A DNA stretch of 9,510 nt, taken from NCBI GenBank assembly GCA_037444005.1, contig JBBING010000090.1:1-9510 (forward strand), written 5' to 3'. Made by a program: the position numbers and the translations under genes. The stretch comes from DATLZC01 sp037444005. Its GTDB lineage: Bacteria; Chloroflexota; Dehalococcoidia; DSTF01; JACRBR01. Positions within the stretch are counted from its first letter, which is position 1, and the number at the start of each line of letters is the position of its first letter. The notes below the pieces were generated by a model. The model had not been told where the DNA came from and ran no database searches. It worked only from the letters and a program-made list of their open reading frames with translations. Positions 5,055 to 9,510 of this stretch are shown piece by piece.

Positions 5055-5654
5055 GTGACGTCCACGAGCGCGTCCGAAAGCGCAGCGTTCGTCGAGGTCG
5101 TGACGTTCGGGCACATCGCGTCCGGGCGCTCGGACGATGTGAACGAGCGGGTGCGTCTCATCGACCTGTTGCGCCAGCGGGGCGAGCACATCGTGCTACG
5201 GGACGCCGTCGTGCAGAGCGTGCGCCCGGGCCTGCCCGTGGTGGCCGAGGTCGACCCTCTGCTGATCTCCCGCCACCACATCGTGCTCGCCACCGTCATC
5301 GAGCCCGCGAACATCGTGCGGCTGCGGCAGCAGGTCCACCGGACGGAGGTCGTCGACAAGGTCACGCATCCGGTGACGCTCTTCGTTCCGCCTTACCGGG
5401 TCGACGGGCTACTCCACCTCGCGCCAGAGGCCGACGTGGGCCTGAGCCTGCCGAACCTGCTAGCGACGTTCTTCCCGCTGACCTCGGTGACCATCAGGCA
5501 CGAACTGGGGACGCTGCGGTGGAAGCGCCCGGTGGTGGTCGTCAACGGGTCGGTGGTGCAGCTCGCGTGTCCAAGCGAGGCGGTGCGCGCGGAGCAGGCG
5601 GCCCCGTCCGCGCCGCCGCGGTCTCCCATCGGCTCCCCCGACGACGCCGCGTGA
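5055..5654 (+). CDS. uncharacterised protein with an apparent tandem repeat of one small domain
   Basis: Protein of 199 residues that I cannot assign with confidence to a named family. It has no signal peptide or membrane helix and looks beta-rich, with alternating hydrophobic strands. Two halves share a pattern. Residues 14-84 (VVTF, RLIDLL, HIVLRDAVV, DPLLISRHHIVLATV) parallel 105-174 (PVTLF, SLPNLL, TSVTIRHEL, RPVVVVNGSVVQLAC). The last block aligns without gaps from P68 and P159. A linker, IVRLRQQVHRTEVVDKV (87-103), joins them, and the tail 175-199 is low-complexity Ala/Pro/Ser. GTG 5055 is the first in-frame start. GGAGG (5037-5041) lies 13 nt before it, which is longer than ideal. A weak promoter (TTCCGA 5003, GATACT 5025) is possible. 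Codon use matches its neighbours. It follows the nucleotidyltransferase by 75 nt and ends 4 nt from the convergent ABC gene. Confidence 0.75.
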   Translation: MTSTSASESAAFVEVVTFGHIASGRSDDVNERVRLIDLLRQRGEHIVLRDAVVQSVRPGLPVVAEVDPLLISRHHIVLATVIEPANIVRLRQQVHRTEVVDKVTHPVTLFVPPYRVDGLLHLAPEADVGLSLPNLLATFFPLTSVTIRHELGTLRWKRPVVVVNGSVVQLACPSEAVRAEQAAPSAPPRSPIGSPDDAA

Positions 5655-5658
5655 GCGC

Positions 5659-7584
5659 TCAGGTGCGGGTGACGGTGCTGGCGGCGACGCCAGAGGCGTC
5701 GCGCCGGCCGTTCTGCTCCTCGTAGGTCATGCGGTACAGCCGGGCGTACATCCCGCCCCGGGCCAGCAGCTCGCTGTGCGTCCCCATCTCGACGATCCGC
5801 CCGCCGTCGATGACGACGACGCGGTCCGCGTTCCGGATGGTGGACAGCCGGTGCGCGATGACGAAGGAGGTCCGCCCCTCGAGGAGTCGGTCCAGCGCGC
5901 GTTGGATGACGCGCTCCGTCTGGGTGTCGACGCTGGCGGTGGCTTCGTCCAGGATGAGGATGCGCGGGTTCGCCAGCACGGCCCGTGCGAAGCTCAGGAG
6001 TTGCCGCTGGCCGACCGAGAGGTTCGACCCGCGCTCGTGCAGCACGGTGTCGTAGCCCTCGGGCAGCCGCACGATGAAGTCGTGCGCGCCCACCGCCTTC
6101 GCGGCCTCCACCATCTCCTCCTCGGTGGCGTCGGGCCGGCCGTAGAGGATGTTTTCCCGCACCGTCCCCGAGAACAGGAACGGGTCTTGCAGCACGACCC
6201 CCATACGCCGCATGAGCGAGCGGCGCTTGATCCGCCGGATGTCGATGCCGTCGATGAGGATGCGCCCACTGGTGACGTCGTAGAAGCGCAGCACCAGCGA
6301 TGTGATGGTCGTCTTGCCGGCGCCCGTCGGCCCGACCAGCGCGACGGTCTCGCCCGGCCGCACGTGCAGGTTGATGTCCCGAAGCACCGGCACGCCCTCG
6401 ACGTAGTGGAAGTTTACGTGGTCGAACACCACCTCGCCGCGGATGTCCTCGACCTCGACGGCGTCGTCGGCGTCCTTGATCTCGGGCTCGGTGTCGAGCA
6501 CCTCGATGATCCGCTCGCCGCCCGCCATCGCCCGCTGGAGCTGCGTGTACTGGAGCACGAGGTCGCGCACGGGGTCGAAGAACCGCTGAATGGAGAGCGC
6601 GAAGACCAGCCACGTCCCCAGCGAGATCGCGCCATCGAGGACCAGCGCCCCGCCGAAGATCACCACGAGCGCCGTCGCGGTCGCGACGGAGACCTCGACG
6701 ATGGGCATGACCGCCGCCGTCACGCGGCCCGCGTGGACGTTAGCGTCGAAGTTCGCGCGGTTGACCGCGTCGAAGCGCCGGACGTTCTCCCGCTCGCGCG
6801 ACAGGCTCTGGATCACGCGGACGCCGGACACGTTCTCCTGGAGGTTCGCATTCACAATGGCGATGGCCTGCCGCACGCGGATGAAGGACCGTCGCGCGTA
6901 GCGCTGCCAGAGCGCCAGCGCGACCACGAGGAACGGAACCACCGTGAACGTGATGAGGGCGAGCTCGACGTCTCGCCGGACCAGGATGTAGACGACGAAC
7001 GCGAGCCCGGCGAAATCGGCCATGATGGTGAGCAGGCCCGATGTGAGGAGATCCTGCAGCGTCGTCACGTCGCTGGTGATGCGCGACATGACACGCCCGA
7101 CTTCGTTGTTGTCGTAGAAGCGCAGCGACAGCTTCTGGAGGTGCTGGAACATCTGGTTGCGCAGCGTGTACAGGACCCGGTGTCCCATCCAGCCGGTGTT
7201 CGCGAGCTGCAGGTAGTAGGCCAGTCCGCCGCCCACCGCCATGGCCACGAGGATGAAGCCGTAGCGCGTGATGGCGTCGGCGTCGGCCTTGCTGGCGGCG
7301 TCCACCATCCGGCCCATGACGTCGATCTGGAAGATGGACGTGAACGAATAGACCAGCATGCCCACCAGGGCGAGGGCGGCGCGGAACTTGTACGGCGCGA
7401 GGTAGGGGATGAGCCGCCGCATCACCCGGTGGTTGTAGACCGAGCCGAGCTCTTCGTCGTCCCAACCGTCCGTGCTGCGGCGCAACGTGTTCGGCCGGAG
7501 GACGCCCTGCTGCGCCTGCCGCCACATCCCCATGGGGCCGCCGCCCCCCCAGCCGCCAGCGCCGCCTGCGCCCCAGTACGCCAT
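5659..7584 (-). CDS. ABC exporter half-transporter, catalytically intact subunit with LSVGQ signature
   Basis: Protein of 641 residues with an N-terminal exporter membrane domain (about 60-350, six helices) and an ATPase domain (about 385-620). ATPase motifs are Walker A GPTGAGKT (418-425), Q-loop Q466, signature LSVGQ (522-526, Gly to Val in LSGGQ), Walker B ILILDE with catalytic E547, and switch H578. It should pair with the product of the gene just upstream into a heterodimer like BmrC/BmrD of Bacillus subtilis or TM287/288, which export drugs or lipid-like compounds. This is the BmrD-like, longer partner. The first 22 residues are a Gly/Trp-rich stretch (AYWGAGGAGGWGGGGPMGMW) and the membrane domain starts near 57. 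ATG 7584 overlaps the upstream gene's TGA by one base (TGATG), with GGGGGAGG 6 nt before it, so translation is probably coupled. Substrate unknown. Confidence 0.93.
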   Translation of the reverse strand: MAYWGAGGAGGWGGGGPMGMWRQAQQGVLRPNTLRRSTDGWDDEELGSVYNHRVMRRLIPYLAPYKFRAALALVGMLVYSFTSIFQIDVMGRMVDAASKADADAITRYGFILVAMAVGGGLAYYLQLANTGWMGHRVLYTLRNQMFQHLQKLSLRFYDNNEVGRVMSRITSDVTTLQDLLTSGLLTIMADFAGLAFVVYILVRRDVELALITFTVVPFLVVALALWQRYARRSFIRVRQAIAIVNANLQENVSGVRVIQSLSRERENVRRFDAVNRANFDANVHAGRVTAAVMPIVEVSVATATALVVIFGGALVLDGAISLGTWLVFALSIQRFFDPVRDLVLQYTQLQRAMAGGERIIEVLDTEPEIKDADDAVEVEDIRGEVVFDHVNFHYVEGVPVLRDINLHVRPGETVALVGPTGAGKTTITSLVLRFYDVTSGRILIDGIDIRRIKRRSLMRRMGVVLQDPFLFSGTVRENILYGRPDATEEEMVEAAKAVGAHDFIVRLPEGYDTVLHERGSNLSVGQRQLLSFARAVLANPRILILDEATASVDTQTERVIQRALDRLLEGRTSFVIAHRLSTIRNADRVVVIDGGRIVEMGTHSELLARGGMYARLYRMTYEEQNGRRDASGVAASTVTRT

Positions 7585-9407
7585 CAGGAGCCTCCCCCGG
7601 CGCTCAGCGGCGCGCTCACAGGCGCCCCGGTCGCCAGCCGCTCCAGGGCCTCTTCCTGGTCGCGCAGCTCGAGGTCGTAGATCTCGCGGTACAGGCCGTC
7701 CCGGCGGATGAGCTCGTCGTGCGTGCCGCGCTCGACGATACGGCCGTCCTTCAACACCAGGATCTGGTCCGCTCGCTTCACCGTCCGCAGCCGCTGGGCG
7801 ATGACGAACGTCGTGCGGCCCTCCATGAGCTCCGCCAGCGCCTGCTGGATGAGGTACTCCGTCTCCGTGTCCACGCTCGAGGTCGAGTCGTCGAAGATGA
7901 GGATGCGGGGATTCAGCAGCAGCGTCCGCGCGATGGCGACGCGCTGCTTCTGCCCGCCGGACAGCGTGATGCCGCGCTCGCCCACCCACGTGTCGTAGCC
8001 GTCTGGCAGGCTCGTGATGAAGTCGTGGATACGGGCGATGCGCGCCGCCCGCTCGATCTCCTCCTGCGTCGCGTCCACCGCGCCGTAGGCGATGTTGTCG
8101 CGGATCGTCGCCGAAAACAGGAACACGTCCTGCTGCACGATACCGATGGCCCTGCGCAGCGACGCCAGCGTCACGTCGCGAATGTCGACGCCGTCGATGG
8201 TGATGCGCCCGCCGGTGACGTCGTAGAACCGCGGGAGGAGGTTGACGATCGTGGTCTTCCCCGAGCCCGTCGGGCCCAGAAGCGCGACCATCTGTCCCGG
8301 CTTCGCCTCGAAACTGACCTCCCGCAGCACGGGCGAGACGGCGTCGTAGCCAAAGGAGACGTTCTCGAAGCGCACGTGGCCTTTGACGTTCTCCAGCACG
8401 ATGGCGTTGGGCTTCTCTTTGACCGCGGACTCGGCGTCGAGGATTTCGTAGATGCGTTGCGCCGCCGCCTGACCCCGCGCGAAGAGCAGGACGATCCAGC
8501 CGAGGCTCCGGATGGGCAGCCCGAGCATGTTGAGGTAGAGCGCGAACGCCGAGAGGTCGCCCACGCTGAGGGCGCCGTTCTTGATCTCGACAGCGCCCAT
8601 CCAGGCGACGGCGACGATGGCGAGCGTCCAGATGCCAGTAAGGAGCGGCGTGTTCGCGGCCTGGACGCGGTTGGTGGCGTAGCCGTTATCGAAGAGTGCG
8701 CGGGCCTCCCGCTCGAACTTCGCCGCCTCCTCGTCCTCGCGGGCGAACGCCTTCACCACCCGCATGCCCGAGAGGTTCTCCTGGATCACGGTGCCGAGCC
8801 GCCCCTGGAGGTCCTGCACCAGGAGCCAGATGGGACGCAGCCCCAGCGTCACCTGGATGGACCGGCCCGCCACCAGCGGGATGAACGCCGTGGCCACCAA
8901 GGCGAGCTTCCAGCTCGTCAGGAACATTAGCGTCAGGGCGACCACCAGCAGGATGACCACATAGATGAGCCGGAGGAGGCCCATGCTGATGTACAGGCGC
9001 ACGCCTTCCACGTCCTGCGTGGCGCGCGACATGATCTGGCCCGTCTGGGCCTTGTCGTGGTACGCGAAGCTCAGCCGCTGCAGGTGGTCGTAGATCCGGT
9101 TGCGGATGTCGTACGCCACCTGCTGGGACAGCCATTCGTTGACGTAGGTCTGGAGGTACTGGAAGACGCCGCGGAGCAGCGCCGCCGCGACGATGAGCCC
9201 TGCGGCCTTGACGAGGGTGGCCTCGCTGCCCTGCGGCTCGCCGTTGACGACGTGGATGCCCTGATTGACCGCGTACCGCACCAGGTACGGCATCGCGAGG
9301 GCGAAGCCCGCCGACCCGATGACCACGGCCCACGCCAGGAGCACGCGCCCGACGTAGGGCCGCACGAACGAGAGGACACGGATGAGGACCGGCGCCTTTC
9401 GAGCCAT
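7584..9407 (-). CDS. ABC exporter half-transporter, degenerate-site subunit
   Basis: Protein of 607 residues with six membrane helices in about 15-315 and an ATPase domain in about 345-580. Motifs are Walker A GPTGSGKT (378-385), Q-loop Q426, intact signature LSGGQ (482-486) and Walker B ILIFDD, with D507 where the catalytic Glu should be. The H-loop is IAQRL, with Q538 replacing the switch His. Both changes mark the degenerate subunit of heterodimeric exporters (BmrC, LmrC and TM287 type). Gene order (degenerate subunit first) also matches yheI-yheH of B. subtilis. ATG 9407 is preferred because the promoter at 9423-9451 places the transcript start near 9416, leaving a 9-nt leader with no ribosome binding site. 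An in-frame GTG at 9446 would lie upstream of that start. The stop overlaps the next gene's ATG. Confidence 0.94.
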   Translation of the reverse strand: MARKAPVLIRVLSFVRPYVGRVLLAWAVVIGSAGFALAMPYLVRYAVNQGIHVVNGEPQGSEATLVKAAGLIVAAALLRGVFQYLQTYVNEWLSQQVAYDIRNRIYDHLQRLSFAYHDKAQTGQIMSRATQDVEGVRLYISMGLLRLIYVVILLVVALTLMFLTSWKLALVATAFIPLVAGRSIQVTLGLRPIWLLVQDLQGRLGTVIQENLSGMRVVKAFAREDEEAAKFEREARALFDNGYATNRVQAANTPLLTGIWTLAIVAVAWMGAVEIKNGALSVGDLSAFALYLNMLGLPIRSLGWIVLLFARGQAAAQRIYEILDAESAVKEKPNAIVLENVKGHVRFENVSFGYDAVSPVLREVSFEAKPGQMVALLGPTGSGKTTIVNLLPRFYDVTGGRITIDGVDIRDVTLASLRRAIGIVQQDVFLFSATIRDNIAYGAVDATQEEIERAARIARIHDFITSLPDGYDTWVGERGITLSGGQKQRVAIARTLLLNPRILIFDDSTSSVDTETEYLIQQALAELMEGRTTFVIAQRLRTVKRADQILVLKDGRIVERGTHDELIRRDGLYREIYDLELRDQEEALERLATGAPVSAPLSAGGGS

Positions 9408-9422
9408 GATCGTACGGCTGCG

Positions 9423-9451
9423 ATTGTAGCCAATCTTTACGCTCACGTAAA
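9423..9451 (-). promoter_or_regulatory. promoter of the ABC exporter operon
   Basis: On the minus strand TTTACG (9446-9451) is followed by a 17-nt spacer and TACAAT (9423-9428). The expected start is near 9416, giving a leader of about 9 nt before ATG 9407. The -35 box is inside a palindrome. Confidence 0.65.
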
Positions 9452-9455
9452 GGTT
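9432..9455. promoter_or_regulatory. palindromic operator candidate at the ABC promoter
   Basis: CTTTACG (9435-9441) and CGTAAAG (9446-9452) are perfect 7-bp arms around CTCA. AA at 9432-9433 and TT at 9454-9455 extend the symmetry with one mismatch. The site covers the -35 hexamer and half of the spacer, so a dimeric repressor bound here would block RNA polymerase. TetR- or MerR-type regulators are possible. No regulator gene is in this window. Confidence 0.5.
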
Positions 9456-9510
9456 GCGATCTGCCTCATTGAAAGGGTTACCGAACGGGGAGCGTTGCCT
9501 CAGAATCAGG
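9456..9510. other. noncoding edge of the window
   Basis: No reading frame or RNA gene can be supported here. TGCCTCA occurs at 9462-9468 and again at 9496-9502, but the copies share nothing beyond 7 bases. The next gene lies outside the window. Confidence 0.4.

Noticed and set aside
3783..5189. Upstream part of the long minus-strand frame that contains the dinB-like gene
   Set aside because: It is antisense to the nucleotidyltransferase, with Asp/His/Arg-rich shadow composition. Only the part after 3782 (or 3854) resembles a protein family.
5776..7680. 634-codon plus-strand open frame opposite the second ABC gene
   Set aside because: It is a shadow frame of high-GC coding sequence: His/Asp/Arg-rich, no motifs, opposite a clear ABC transporter.
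7719..8930. 403-codon plus-strand open frame opposite the first ABC gene
   Set aside because: It has the same shadow composition with no recognisable domain. The ABC motifs on the other strand are unambiguous.
9408..9446. GTG 9446 as start of the first ABC gene
   Set aside because: It lies within the -35 box, upstream of the predicted transcript start. ATG 9407 begins at the normal family N terminus.
9462..9502. TGCCTCA direct repeat, 34 bp apart
   Set aside because: Only 7 bases are shared and the flanks are unrelated. This is expected by chance.
1..9510. CRISPR array, insertion sequence, prophage, integrase or defence system
   Set aside because: No spaced repeats, terminal inverted repeats with a transposase, recombinase, nuclease or toxin motifs were seen on either strand.

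Overview
This is a high-GC bacterial chromosome segment that looks like ordinary housekeeping and metal/transport territory. I see no phage, insertion sequence, CRISPR array or plasmid function. The host cannot be assigned from the sequence. It is a GC-rich bacterium that keeps ribosomal protein bS21, encodes CCA in its tRNA-Pro gene, and mixes Shine-Dalgarno-led genes (rpsU, terC-like, mgtC-like, folP, second ABC gene) with genes that appear to have very short or no leaders (nucleotidyltransferase, first ABC gene). An uncultivated lineage is possible, but that is inference.

Left part (1-2293): rpsU on + is followed by a convergent tRNA-Pro(CGG) on -. The tRNA promoter lies back to back with a + strand promoter that feeds a yybP-ykoY manganese riboswitch and an intrinsic terminator. 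Downstream are a TerC-family membrane protein and an MgtC/SapB-family membrane protein 45 nt apart, so the pair is probably one manganese-responsive metal-homeostasis unit.

Middle (2297-5654): a minus-strand pair, DinB-like protein then a dihydropteroate synthase family protein with altered substrate loops, runs toward mgtC and ends 3 nt from it. Divergently, a sugar-nucleotide (mannose-1-phosphate guanylyltransferase-like) enzyme starts 7 nt after a perfect TATAAT box, so its mRNA is probably leaderless. The divergent region holds two near-identical promoter-like elements 42 bp apart. Next is an unrecognised protein that appears to be built of two copies of one small domain.

Right part (5659-9510): two overlapping minus-strand genes encode a heterodimeric ABC exporter. 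The upstream half has a degenerate catalytic site (Asp for Glu, Gln for His) and an intact signature. The downstream half has intact catalytic residues and an altered signature (LSVGQ). Together they should make one consensus and one degenerate ATP site. Their promoter carries a palindrome covering the -35 box, a likely repressor site.

The best leads are the Mn-switch/TerC/MgtC unit, the two-repeat unknown protein, the loop-altered DHPS, the palindrome at the exporter promoter and the duplicated promoter element. None is clearly a new system.
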